From contig CAZABC010000019.1 in the NCBI GenBank assembly GCA_964483405.1, forward strand, positions 1-48,999: 48,999 nucleotides of DNA. The letters are read 5' to 3'. Within the stretch, counting starts at the first letter, position 1, and every line of letters begins with the position of its first letter. The notes under the pieces were generated by a model. The model worked only from the letters and a program-made list of their open reading frames with translations. It made no database searches and was not told the origin of the DNA. Positions 33,700 to 41,275 of this stretch are shown here, piece after piece. The translations under genes and the position numbers were made by a program. This stretch comes from CAZABC01 sp964483405. Its GTDB lineage: Bacteria > Chloroflexota > Limnocylindria > Limnocylindrales > CSP1-4.

Positions 33700-33726
33700 G
33701 ACCCCCCGCCGAACCGGCAGGGGGTC
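33700..33726 (-). terminator. hairpin between tRNA-Ala(GGC) and leuS
   Basis: GACCCCC (33700-33706) and GGGGGTC (33720-33726) pair, with an inner GCC/GGC extension. It lies 25 bases past the 3' end of the tRNA and 22 before the leuS start. It most likely ends the tRNA transcript. Confidence 0.5.
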
Positions 33727-33750
33727 ATGGTGGTCGGCGTGTCAGCGGTT

Positions 33751-33826
33751 TGGTGGAGCTACGGGGATTCGAACCCCGGACCTTCTGAATGCCATTCAGA
33801 CGCTCTCCCAGCTGAGCTATAGCCCC
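33751..33826 (-). tRNA. tRNA-Ala (anticodon GGC)
   Basis: 76 bases with encoded CCA. The acceptor stem GGGGCTA pairs with TAGCTCC and carries the G3-U70 wobble pair that marks alanine tRNAs. The D loop is AGCTCAGCTGGGAGAGC. The anticodon stem TCTGA/TCAGA encloses ATGGCAT, giving GGC, which reads GCC, a favoured codon in this GC-rich genome. The T arm contains GGTTCGAATCC. It has its own -10 hexamer just upstream. Confidence 0.98.
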
Positions 33827-33839
33827 ACGCCGGAGCGGG

Positions 33840-33845
33840 AGTATA
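33840..33845 (-). promoter_or_regulatory. -10 hexamer of tRNA-Ala(GGC)
   Basis: TATACT on the minus strand, one base from consensus, 13 bases before the tRNA 5' end. No good -35 is seen 17 bases upstream. Confidence 0.55.
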
Positions 33846-33878
33846 GCGCACGCGCCGGTCGAGCCTTGGCTGCCGCGC

Positions 33879-34919
33879 TCACGGCGTCGGTCGCTGGCGC
33901 GGGTGGGCGCCGGCCACCGGGCTCAGGCCGCCGAGCTCCTCGACCGAGCCGTCGAGCGCGACCCGGCCAAGCGTGAGGCCACCGGTCAGGCGGTCGAGGA
34001 TCGTCACCCACAGACCGTCGCCGTCGGGGGTCCAGTCGGCCATCGAGACGCCGTCGTCGGTCGGCCCGAGGTCGGTCAGCGGCTCGAGCTCGGAGCCGTC
34101 GGGGCGGACCGTCCAGAGGTTCGTGACGTCGGCCGTCGGGTCGAGGTGCTCGACGACGCCGGCGCTGAAGACGAGGCGAGCCTCGGTGGGGTGCCAGTCC
34201 GGGTACCAGGGGAAGGGCGGCAGCCCGTCGAGCCGTCGGACGGGGGCCGGGGTCGCGCCGAGATCGACGACCGCGATCGCCCGGCCGGTGATCGTCGCGG
34301 TGTCGTTGCCGTCGTCGGTGAACGTGTCGATGCCGACGACGAGCCGCGTGCCGTCAGGCGACCAGCGGGGACCCGCGAGGTAGTCGGCACCGTCGGTCGA
34401 TGCGACCGTCGTCACCTCGCCGCTGGCGACGTCGAGCAGGTTCAGCGTCGAGCCCGGGTTGCGGCCGTCGACGAGGTCGATCCGGACGAAGGCGATCCGC
34501 CCACCGTCGGGCGACCACGCCGCGCCGTCGGCGTCGCGACATGGCGCGAAGCAGTCGAAGAGGCGCTTGGGATCGCTGCCGTCCCCGGCGGCCAGCCAGA
34601 GGTCCCGGGTGCCGTCCGCCTCATCGTTCGAGAAGGCGAGCCGCGACCCGTCGGGCGACCAGTCCGGGTGCAACGCGCGGCTCGGGCCTTCGGGCAGCGC
34701 CGGCTGCTGCCGGGCTCCGTCGGGGTCGACGAGCCACAGGCCGTTCGGCGACTGGTAGACGATCCAGGCGACGGCGTCGTCGGCCGGCGAGGGCGACGGC
34801 GAGGCCGACGATGGCGAGCCGCCGGCCGCCGAGGGCCTCGGGGTGGGCGTGGTCGTCACGCCCGAGCAGCCGGCGAGGAGAACGGCGGACGCCGCGAAGA
34901 CAAGGGAGCGTGCGAGCAT
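33879..34919 (-). CDS. TolB/PD40-like beta-propeller lipoprotein
   Basis: 346 residues. The signal SLVFAASAVLLAGC ends in a lipobox, followed by a Thr/Ser/Pro linker to about residue 48. The rest is made of WD40/PD40-type repeats, each with the W-S/T-P-D-G-x-x-L/I pattern: HPDWSPDGSRLAFSND, AAWSPDGGRIAFVR, PRWSPDGTRLVVGID, WYPDWHPTEARLVFS and ADWTPDGDGLWVTI. It should be an outer-surface propeller on the membrane. The ATG has GAAGGGA upstream. The partner or ligand is unknown. It ends just ahead of the tRNA-Ala promoter. Confidence 0.85.
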   Translation of the reverse strand: MLARSLVFAASAVLLAGCSGVTTTPTPRPSAAGGSPSSASPSPSPADDAVAWIVYQSPNGLWLVDPDGARQQPALPEGPSRALHPDWSPDGSRLAFSNDEADGTRDLWLAAGDGSDPKRLFDCFAPCRDADGAAWSPDGGRIAFVRIDLVDGRNPGSTLNLLDVASGEVTTVASTDGADYLAGPRWSPDGTRLVVGIDTFTDDGNDTATITGRAIAVVDLGATPAPVRRLDGLPPFPWYPDWHPTEARLVFSAGVVEHLDPTADVTNLWTVRPDGSELEPLTDLGPTDDGVSMADWTPDGDGLWVTILDRLTGGLTLGRVALDGSVEELGGLSPVAGAHPRQRPTP

Positions 34920-35088
34920 CTCGGTCCCTTCTCTGGTCGGCGACCGCGAAGGGCGGGTCGCTGTACCGGGTATGGCGTCGGCCGGCGCCGATCCGCTTCG
35001 CCATCCGAGCCGGGCGGGTGGTCGGATCGGGCCTTCGGCCGTCCGTGTCGGCGGCTGCGCTCGCCGACGGGCGACCGGGTCGACTCGC

Positions 35089-35094
35089 TACCAT
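35089..35094 (+). promoter_or_regulatory. -10 hexamer of the D-aminoacylase, predicted leaderless
   Basis: TACCAT ends seven bases before the ATG at 35102, with no Shine-Dalgarno between. It is the same hexamer and spacing as before the HD hydrolase at 22357. Confidence 0.45.
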
Positions 35095-35101
35095 CGCGGC
35101 G

Positions 35102-36715
35102 ATGCCCTTCGACCTCCTCGTCCGTGGCGGCACGCTCGTCGACGGCACCGGCGCGCCCGGCCGCCCCGCCGACATCGGCGTCACCGGCGGCCGCATCGCC
35201 GCGGTCGGCGACCTCGCGGCGGTCGACCCGGCGACCGTCGGCACCGTCATCGACGCGAGCGGCCACGTCGTCGCGCCCGGCTTCATCGACCCGCACGGCC
35301 ACTCCGACGCGTCGGTCCTCCTCGACGGCGCGCTCGTCAGCCATCTCCGCCAGGGCTACACGACGCAGCTGTCGGGCAACTGCGGCGACACGCTCGCCCC
35401 GCTGACGCCGCTCGGGCGCCCGCTCCTCGCCCCCTTCCTCGCCGAGTTCGAGCTCGAGCCCGGCTGGACGACCTTCGGCGGCTACCTCGACGCGGTCGAG
35501 GCATCGCCGCTCGGCCCCAACCTCGCGTTCCTCGTCGGCCAGGGGACGATCCGCGGCGCCGTCCTCGGCGCGACCGACCGGCCGCCCGACGCCGCGGAGC
35601 TGCGGGCGATGCAGCGCGAGGTCGAGCTGGCGATGGACGCCGGGGCGTTCGGCCTCTCGAGCGGGCTCATCTACGCCCCGGGGATGCACGCCTCGGCGGA
35701 CGAGGTGGCCTCACTCGTCTCGACGGTCGCGCGCCGTGGCGGCCTGTACGCGACCCACATGCGGAACGAGGCCGACGGCCTGTTCGAGGCGCTCGACGAG
35801 GCGATCGCCGCGACCCGCGCGGCGGGGGAGGGGGCCCGGCTCCAGGTCAGCCATCTCAAGGCGGCATCGCGCCCCGTCCACGGCCGTGGCGCCGAGGCGG
35901 TCGCGGTCATCGAGCGCGCCCGCGCCGAGGGCCTCGACGCGGCCGCCGACCAGTACCCGTACGTCGCCGCGGCGACGACGCTCGCGACGATCCTGCCGCC
36001 GGCGGTCCTCGCCCTCGACCCGCCCGAGGCGGCGGCGCTGCTCCGGACGCCGTCGGCGCGGCACGACGTCCGGGTCTCGATCGAGCGCGGCATCTCCGGC
36101 TGGGAGAACGTCGGCGCCGACCCGGGCTGGGACGGCATCGCGATCGCCTGGTCGCCGTCGCGGCCGGAGTGGGCCGGTCGGACGCTGGCGGAGCTCGGCC
36201 GCGACCTCGGCGCCGACCCGCTCGAGCTCACCCTCGACGTCCTCGCCGCCGACGACCTCGCCGTCGACTGCGTCATCGCCTGCATGACCGAGGCCGACGT
36301 CGAGGCGATCATGGCCGTGCCGTGGATCGCGGTCTGCACCGACGCCGAGGGTCGTCGGCCCGACCACCCGGTCCTCGGCCACGGCGTCCCGCACCCGCGG
36401 ACGTACGGCTCCGCCCCGCGCGTCCTCGGCCATTACGTCCGCGAGCGCGGCGTCCTCCCGCTCGAGACCGCGATCGCGAAGCTGACCTCGGTGCCCGCCG
36501 AACGGCTCGGGCTGCGCGACCGCGGCGTCGTCCGCGAGGGCGCCGCCGCCGACCTCGTCGTGCTCGACCCGACGACCGTGCTCGACCGTGCGACCTTCGA
36601 GGCGCCGGCCCGCTACCCGACCGGCATCGCCCACGTGATCGTCAACGGCGTGGCGGCTGTCCTCGACGGCGCCGAGACCGGCGCCCGGCCCGGCCGCCTC
36701 CTTCGACGGACCTGA
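35102..36715 (+). CDS. N-acyl-D-amino-acid deacylase family amidohydrolase
   Basis: 537 residues, the usual length for D-aminoacylases, with the amidohydrolase fold. Metal ligands lie in FIDPHGHSDASVL, the conserved cysteine is in QLSGNCGDTLAPL, and the family blocks FGLSSGLIYAPGMHAS, YATHMRNEADGLFEAL and LQVSHLKAASRPVHG follow. The C-terminal beta domain ends in GAAADLVVLDPTTVLDRAT. It removes acyl groups from N-acyl-D-amino acids in the cytoplasm; related members act on D-dipeptides or dihydropyrimidine-like rings. The ATG is chosen because it directly follows a -10 hexamer and the long upstream frame has no homology-like content. Confidence 0.93.
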   Translation: MPFDLLVRGGTLVDGTGAPGRPADIGVTGGRIAAVGDLAAVDPATVGTVIDASGHVVAPGFIDPHGHSDASVLLDGALVSHLRQGYTTQLSGNCGDTLAPLTPLGRPLLAPFLAEFELEPGWTTFGGYLDAVEASPLGPNLAFLVGQGTIRGAVLGATDRPPDAAELRAMQREVELAMDAGAFGLSSGLIYAPGMHASADEVASLVSTVARRGGLYATHMRNEADGLFEALDEAIAATRAAGEGARLQVSHLKAASRPVHGRGAEAVAVIERARAEGLDAAADQYPYVAAATTLATILPPAVLALDPPEAAALLRTPSARHDVRVSIERGISGWENVGADPGWDGIAIAWSPSRPEWAGRTLAELGRDLGADPLELTLDVLAADDLAVDCVIACMTEADVEAIMAVPWIAVCTDAEGRRPDHPVLGHGVPHPRTYGSAPRVLGHYVRERGVLPLETAIAKLTSVPAERLGLRDRGVVREGAAADLVVLDPTTVLDRATFEAPARYPTGIAHVIVNGVAAVLDGAETGARPGRLLRRT

Positions 36716-36731
36716 CGGGCCGTCGCCGGCG

Positions 36732-37526
36732 ATGCCCGACGAGACGATCCGCGTCGCCGCGCTGCCGGGCGGGCCGCTCCGCTACACGCTCCGACCGAAC
36801 CCGCGGTCGCGCGGCATCCGGGTGACGGTCGATCCGCGGCGCGGCGTCCTCGTGTCCGTGCCGCCGCCGGCGCGCCGCGGCTGGGCGAGCCCCGAGCCGA
36901 TCGTCGAGGCGTTCCTCGCCCACCGCGAGCGCTGGATCCGGCGACACCTCGACCGCGGGGCCGACGAGCTGGCGGCCATCGCCCGGCGCGGAGCGGTCGA
37001 GGACGGAGGCCGGGTCCGCTATCTCGGCGAGCTCCATGCCGTCCGCTTCGCGGCGCCGACGACCGACGGCCGGCGGTCGCTCGTCCAGCGACGCCTGGGC
37101 ACGGGCGAGCCCGAGCTCCTCGTCCACCTCGCGCCGACCGACCGGCGGTCGCCGGCCGAGGTCGTCGCCGGGTGGTGCCGGGCGCAGGCGGCGGCCGCGA
37201 TCGACCTCGCCATCTCCGCGCACGCGACCGAGCTCGCCGTGGCGCCGTCGCGGATCGCGATCCGCGACCCCCGCACGCGCTGGGGGAGCGCCTCGCGCGA
37301 CGGCGCGCTGTCGTTCTCGTGGCGGCTCGTCCTCGCGCCGCCGGAGGCGCTCGAGACGGTCGTCGTCCACGAGCTCGCCCACCTGCGGGTCTTCGGGCAC
37401 GGCCCGCGGTTCTGGGCGCTCGTCGAGCGGCGGATCCCGGACCACCAGGTGTGGCGACGCTGGCTCCGCGACCACTCGACCGAGCTCCACGCGGCGTTCG
37501 CCCCGGGGCCGGACGACCGACCCTGA
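36732..37526 (+). CDS. YgjP-like (DUF45) zinc metallopeptidase
   Basis: 264 residues. The N-terminal half (LRYTLRPNPRSRGIRVTVDP, VSVPPPARRG) and the helix FLAHRERWIRRHLDR are typical of the YgjP/M48-like group. The second half has SRIAIRDPRTRWGSAS and SFSWRLVLAPPEALETVVVH, with the zinc motif VVHELAHLRVFGHGPRFW supplying both histidines and the catalytic glutamate. It is cytoplasmic. It starts 16 bases after the D-aminoacylase stop, so the two are likely cotranscribed. Physiological substrates of this family are poorly known. Confidence 0.9.
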   Translation: MPDETIRVAALPGGPLRYTLRPNPRSRGIRVTVDPRRGVLVSVPPPARRGWASPEPIVEAFLAHRERWIRRHLDRGADELAAIARRGAVEDGGRVRYLGELHAVRFAAPTTDGRRSLVQRRLGTGEPELLVHLAPTDRRSPAEVVAGWCRAQAAAAIDLAISAHATELAVAPSRIAIRDPRTRWGSASRDGALSFSWRLVLAPPEALETVVVHELAHLRVFGHGPRFWALVERRIPDHQVWRRWLRDHSTELHAAFAPGPDDRP

Positions 37527-37545
37527 CCCGCCGGTCCCGAGGCGC

Positions 37546-38742
37546 TCAGGCCCCGGCGTCGGGGGCCGGCCGCCCGGCCGTCCCGCCGCGGTCGGCGCGG
37601 GTCCGCGGGCGCAGCCGTCCGACCTCGACCGCCCGGGCGACGTCCTCGGGCAGGACGAAGCCCGCGATCCGGCCCTCGTCGTCGAGGACGACCGCCCGGG
37701 CCCCGGTCTCGTCCTCGTCGAGCCGGCCGAGCAGTTCGACGAGCGGCTCGGCGACCGTCGTCGTCGCGAGGTCGGCGAGTGGGATCGCGAGGGCCCCGAG
37801 ACGCACGTCCCGACGCTCCGTCCGCTTCACCCGGCCGAGTCGCTCGAGCGGCAGGAGCCCCGCCGGCTCGCCGTCGGGACCGGTGACGACCCAGGTCGAC
37901 GCCCTCGACCCCGGCAGGAGATGCTCGACGAAGGCGTCGGCCGTGAGCGTGGCCGGGGCGCGCGGCAGCTCGCGACTCATCGCCTCCCCGACCGTCGCCC
38001 CCTCGAGGGCGTCGACGACCTCGGCCTGGCGCCGCTCGAGCCCGGCGGCGCTGGCGAGGAAGATGCCGAGGACGATCGACCAGAGCCCGCCGAGGTCGGC
38101 GCCGATGACGATCTCCGCGGCGCCCATGACGATGAGCCCCGCGCCGAGGAGCCGACCGAGGCCGCTCGCGACCCGGGTCGCGAGGAGCCGGTCGCCCCGC
38201 CAGGCCCAGACGATCGCCCGGGCGACCCGGCCGCCGTCGAGCGGCGCACCGGGCAGGAGGTTGAAGCCGCCCAGGACGAGGTTGACGACCGCCAGCCACT
38301 GGGCCCCGACGACGAGCAGCGCCGCCGGGCCGGTCAAGCCGAGCCCGCCGAGGGCGGTCGCGATCGCCCAGGCGACGCCGGCGATGACGAAGCTCGCCGC
38401 CGGACCGACGGCCGCGATCCGGGCATCCGCGCCGGGAGTCGCCGCCTCGCCGCGGAGCTTCGCGACGCCGCCGAGGAGCCAGAGGGTGATGCCCTCGACC
38501 TCCAGCCCGTTCCGCCGAGCCACGACCGCGTGGGCGAGCTCGTGGGCCAGGAGCGAGGCGAGGAAGAGCCCGGCCACGCCGATCCCGGTGGCCCAGTAGG
38601 CGACCGGCTCGAGCCCGGGGACGGTGCCGGGCAGCAGCCGCCCGGCGAGGCTCCAGGTGATGAGCCAGCCGATGGCGAGGACGGTCCAGTTGACCCCGAT
38701 CGGGATGCCGGCGACCCGGCCGAGCCGGATGGTGTCGTTCAC
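37546..38742 (-). CDS. site-2 protease (M50 family) with C-terminal CBS pair
   Basis: 398 residues. Four to six membrane spans hold the intramembrane zinc site: FLASLLAHELAHAVVARRNG (HExxH) and NLLPGAPLDGGRVARAIVWA (the Asp ligand). Two CBS domains follow (EAMSRELPRAPATLTADAFV and VVLDDEGRIAGFVLPEDVAR), which often sense adenine nucleotides. Such proteases cut membrane-bound regulators such as anti-sigma factors. I chose GTG 38742, preceded by GAAGGGA, over the longer frame. It converges on the YgjP gene with a gap of only 19 bases. The sigma-like membrane protein at 10305 would be one conceivable substrate, but that is a guess. Confidence 0.92.
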   Translation of the reverse strand: MNDTIRLGRVAGIPIGVNWTVLAIGWLITWSLAGRLLPGTVPGLEPVAYWATGIGVAGLFLASLLAHELAHAVVARRNGLEVEGITLWLLGGVAKLRGEAATPGADARIAAVGPAASFVIAGVAWAIATALGGLGLTGPAALLVVGAQWLAVVNLVLGGFNLLPGAPLDGGRVARAIVWAWRGDRLLATRVASGLGRLLGAGLIVMGAAEIVIGADLGGLWSIVLGIFLASAAGLERRQAEVVDALEGATVGEAMSRELPRAPATLTADAFVEHLLPGSRASTWVVTGPDGEPAGLLPLERLGRVKRTERRDVRLGALAIPLADLATTTVAEPLVELLGRLDEDETGARAVVLDDEGRIAGFVLPEDVARAVEVGRLRPRTRADRGGTAGRPAPDAGA

Positions 38743-39076
38743 GATGGTCCCTTCGTGCCCGGGCTGCTCGAGGATGTCCTCGAACAGCCCGCCGGACAGC
38801 CCGCCCCGGCGGTGGCCGCCGGACCGGCGATCGTCGCCGCGGTCGTCATCGTCCCACGCCGGGCGCCCGCGGTCGACCGCGACGCTCCGACGACCGTCGC
38901 CCGGCGCACCGGGGGACCTCTGTCGCCTGACGCCCGGCCAGGTGCCCGCTCGAGGCGACGCGCTCCGTCCGCGACCTCGCCGAGGCGCTGGCCGACGTCC
39001 GGGCCTGACCGGCGGCGGGAACCCGCGCTCGCTCCGCCCCGTCGGTGGGCTGACGTTGCCGAGCTGGAGTCGACCC
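38743..39076. other. 334-base divergent intergenic region
   Basis: It separates the M50 protease (-) from a lipoprotein gene (+). I see no gene, tRNA or clear promoter hexamer in it. The open frames on both strands extend in from neighbouring genes and are Arg/Pro/Gly-rich shadows. GTGCCCGGGCTGCTCGAGGA near 38755 and the nearby CCTCGAACAGCCCGCC could pair weakly. Confidence 0.3.
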
Positions 39077-39973
39077 ATGGCCACCCGGATCCGACCGGCG
39101 CTCCTCGCCGCGCTGGCGCTCGTCGTCGCGGCCTGCGCGAGCGGTGCACCGAGTCCCGCCTCGCCCGGTCCATCGCCGAGCCCGGGCCCGGACGACGCGG
39201 CGTTCCTCCTCCGGGCGACGTCGACCCAGGCGCTCCCGCCGCTCGCCCTGTTCGCCTGGGGCCCGAGCCTGCTGATCACCGCGGACCGCCGGGCGATCAC
39301 CACCGGGCCGGTCCCAGCGATCTACCCGGGCCCGCTCGTGGTCCCGCTGCTCGAGCGCCCGATCTCCGAGGCCGGCTGGCGGACGATCGTCGACGCGGCC
39401 CGGGCGGCGGGCCTCCTGACGGGCCAGGCCGACTTCAGTGGCGGCGCCCTGATGCCCGGCGGGATCGCCGCCCGGCTCGAGATCGTCGTCGACGGCGTCC
39501 GCTACGACCTCGTCGGCGACCCGTCGCAGCTCGTCCGGTGCGGCGAGGGGATCGGCTGTCCGGACCCGGCCCCGGGAACCGCGGCGGCGTTCGCCGCGTT
39601 CTGGATGCGGCTCACCGATCTCGGTGGCTGGCTCGCCGGCGAGATCGGCCCCGAGACCGCCCACGAGCCCTCCGCCTATGCCCTCCTCGTCGGCCCGCCA
39701 CCGGCCGAGGCCCCGCCGCTCGACCAGCCACCCGCGACATGGCCGCTCGCGACGCCGCTCGCCGACCTCGGCCGGCCGGTCCGCGGCGAGCCGAGCCTCC
39801 GCTGCGGGATCGTCTCCGGCGTCGACGCGGCGGCGCTCCGCCCGCTCGTCGACGCGGCCAGCCAGCTGACGCCCTGGCTCGACCCGGCCGCGCCCGGCCG
39901 GGAGCACGGGCTGACGGCGCGGGTCCTGCTCCCGGGCGACGAGGATCCGTGCGCCGGCCTCGTCGAGGGGTGA
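39077..39973 (+). CDS. predicted lipoprotein, unknown function
   Basis: 298 residues. The signal ALLAALALVVAAC ends in a lipobox, then a Ser/Pro linker. The mature part has ITTGPVPAIYPGPLVVPLLE and RPISEAGWRTIVDAARAAGL, LEIVVDGVRYDLVGDPSQLV and AAFWMRLTDLGGWLAGEIG. Similar sequences exist as a recurring lipoprotein type in soil bacteria, but I cannot name a function. Two cysteines (VRCGEGIGCPD) and two more (LRCGIVSG and DEDPCAGL) could form disulfides. GGAG precedes the ATG. It ends near the convergent tRNA pair. Confidence 0.75.
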   Translation: MATRIRPALLAALALVVAACASGAPSPASPGPSPSPGPDDAAFLLRATSTQALPPLALFAWGPSLLITADRRAITTGPVPAIYPGPLVVPLLERPISEAGWRTIVDAARAAGLLTGQADFSGGALMPGGIAARLEIVVDGVRYDLVGDPSQLVRCGEGIGCPDPAPGTAAAFAAFWMRLTDLGGWLAGEIGPETAHEPSAYALLVGPPPAEAPPLDQPPATWPLATPLADLGRPVRGEPSLRCGIVSGVDAAALRPLVDAASQLTPWLDPAAPGREHGLTARVLLPGDEDPCAGLVEG

Positions 39974-40024
39974 GCGGGACGCGCCAGGACGCGGACGCCC
40001 GCGAGCGGACGATGACGGGAGCGA

Positions 40025-40109
40025 TGGTGGGCCGGGGCAGAATCGAACTGCCACAGTCGAAGACGAGGGTTTTACAGACCCTTGGGCTCACCACCTGCCC
40101 AACCGACCC
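40025..40109 (-). tRNA. tRNA-Tyr (anticodon GTA)
   Basis: 85 bases with encoded CCA. The acceptor stem GGGTCGG pairs with CCGGCCC. The anticodon stem AGGGT/ACCCT encloses CTGTAAA, giving GTA. The long variable arm (around CGTCTTCGACTG) is the class II arm expected of bacterial tRNA-Tyr. The T arm contains AGTTCGATTCT. It lies 32 bases downstream of tRNA-Ala(CGC) on the same strand. Confidence 0.97.
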
Positions 40110-40141
40110 ACGGCTCGGTCCGCCGCGACCTCCGCTGGTGA

Positions 40142-40217
40142 TGGTGGAGATGAGGGGACTCGAACCCCTGACCCCCGCGATGCGAACGCGGTGCTCTCCC
40201 AGCTGAGCTACATCCCC
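40142..40217 (-). tRNA. tRNA-Ala (anticodon CGC)
   Basis: 76 bases with encoded CCA. The acceptor stem GGGGATG pairs with CATCTCC and includes the G3-U70 alanine identity pair. The anticodon stem CCGCG/CGCGG encloses TTCGCAT, giving CGC, which reads GCG. The D arm is AGCTCAGCTGGGAGAGC, identical to that of the other tRNA-Ala in the window. It probably shares a transcript with tRNA-Tyr. Confidence 0.97.
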
Positions 40218-40261
40218 ACTGGAGACACGGTGGCGCGCGCGGCGCCCCGGACCGGTCGGAG

Positions 40262-40267
40262 AGTGTA
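40262..40267 (-). promoter_or_regulatory. -10 hexamer of the tRNA-Ala/tRNA-Tyr unit
   Basis: TACACT on the minus strand, 44 bases before the tRNA-Ala(CGC) 5' end. It is divergent from the -10 of the EamA transporter at 40310. Confidence 0.45.
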
Positions 40268-40309
40268 GCACGGGATGCGGCCGGCGCCCGCGGCCCCGGG
40301 GTGGTCCCG

Positions 40310-40315
40310 TAGACT
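40310..40315 (+). promoter_or_regulatory. -10 hexamer of the second EamA transporter, near-leaderless
   Basis: TAGACT is followed by nine bases and the ATG at 40325. The expected transcript starts about three bases before the start codon. No Shine-Dalgarno is seen. Confidence 0.45.
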
Positions 40316-40324
40316 CAGCCGCCC

Positions 40325-41221
40325 ATGCCCAGCGGACTCGTCTACGGACTCGGCGCCGCGCTCGCCTGGGGGTTCACCGACATCTCGGCCGCCCTCTCGG
40401 GACGCCGGCTCGGGAGCCTCCGGACGCTCGTCGGCGCCCAGGTCGTCGCGATGATCGTCCTGTGGACGCTCGTCCCGGTCCTCGGCGCCGAGCCCTTCGC
40501 GATGCCGCCCTCGACGCTCCTGACCTCGCTCGGCCTGGGGGCCCTGTCGATGTGCGCCTACCTTGCCTTCTTCACCGCCCTCCGGATCGGCCCGATCGCC
40601 GTCGTGAGCCCGGTCGTCGCCGCCTTCGGCGGGCTGACCGTCGTCCTCGCCGTCATCTTCCGGGGCGAGTCCCTCACCCCGCCGCAGGCGTTCGGCGCGG
40701 CGACGGCGACGGCCGGCGTCGTCCTCGCCGGCGTCGTGATCGACGACGGCCTGCGCGGCGTCCGGCTCCGTGGCGCGGGGGTCGCCTTCGCCCTCGCGGC
40801 GGTCGTCCTCTTCGCCGTCCTGACCGTCGCGACGGCGGGGCCGATCGGCGAGGTCGGCTGGCTGCCGGTGGCGGCCATGTCCCGGCTGTCGAACACGGTC
40901 CTCTCGGCCGGTCTGCTCGCGATCGCGCTCCTCGCCCGCCCTCGGGTGATGGCGCCCCTCGTCCACGTCGAGGCGCCGGTCGGCCCGGCGGCGGCGCTCC
41001 TCGTCGTCATCCCGGCGGGTCTCCTCGACGTCCTCGGGTTGATCTCGTTCGGGATCGGGCTCGAGGTCGCCGAGACCTGGCTCGTCGGGCTCGCCTCGTC
41101 GTTCGGACCGGTCGTCGCGATCGCCGTCGCCGTCGCCGTCCTCCACGAGCGGCTCCGGCCGATCCAGTGGATCGGGCTTGCGCTCCTTGGGACGGGGATG
41201 CTCGTGATCGCGCTCGCCTGA
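40325..41221 (+). CDS. EamA/DMT-superfamily transporter
   Basis: 298 residues with about ten membrane spans in two EamA repeats. It begins MPSGLVYGLGAALAWGFTDI, and the second repeat begins near AGVAFALAAVVLFAVLTVAT. It differs clearly from the EamA protein at 7485-8468 and is not a recent copy. It ends in LHERLRPIQWIGLALLGTGM, the usual last spans. It is likely an inner-membrane exporter of small metabolites. The stop lies 37 bases before a hairpin shared with the convergent histidine kinase gene. Confidence 0.9.
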   Translation: MPSGLVYGLGAALAWGFTDISAALSGRRLGSLRTLVGAQVVAMIVLWTLVPVLGAEPFAMPPSTLLTSLGLGALSMCAYLAFFTALRIGPIAVVSPVVAAFGGLTVVLAVIFRGESLTPPQAFGAATATAGVVLAGVVIDDGLRGVRLRGAGVAFALAAVVLFAVLTVATAGPIGEVGWLPVAAMSRLSNTVLSAGLLAIALLARPRVMAPLVHVEAPVGPAAALLVVIPAGLLDVLGLISFGIGLEVAETWLVGLASSFGPVVAIAVAVAVLHERLRPIQWIGLALLGTGMLVIALA

Positions 41222-41257
41222 CGGTGCCCGGCCGTGGCATGGCCCCGGCTGGGCGAT

Positions 41258-41274
41258 CCCCCGCCGTGCGGGGG
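41258..41274. terminator. bidirectional hairpin between EamA and histidine kinase genes
   Basis: CCCCCGC, CGT loop, GCGGGGG: a perfect seven-bp GC stem between two convergent genes. It touches the kinase stop codon region (41276-41278). No U run. Confidence 0.55.
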
Positions 41275-41275
41275 C

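Noticed and set aside
33679..33750. T-box riboswitch before leuS
   Set aside because: Only 73 bases separate tRNA-Ala from leuS, and there is no T-box core sequence or specifier loop. The hairpin there fits a tRNA terminator.
37036..40206. 1056-residue plus-strand open frame
   Set aside because: It crosses the YgjP gene, the M50 protease, a lipoprotein and tRNA genes in the wrong frame. No domain is recognisable.
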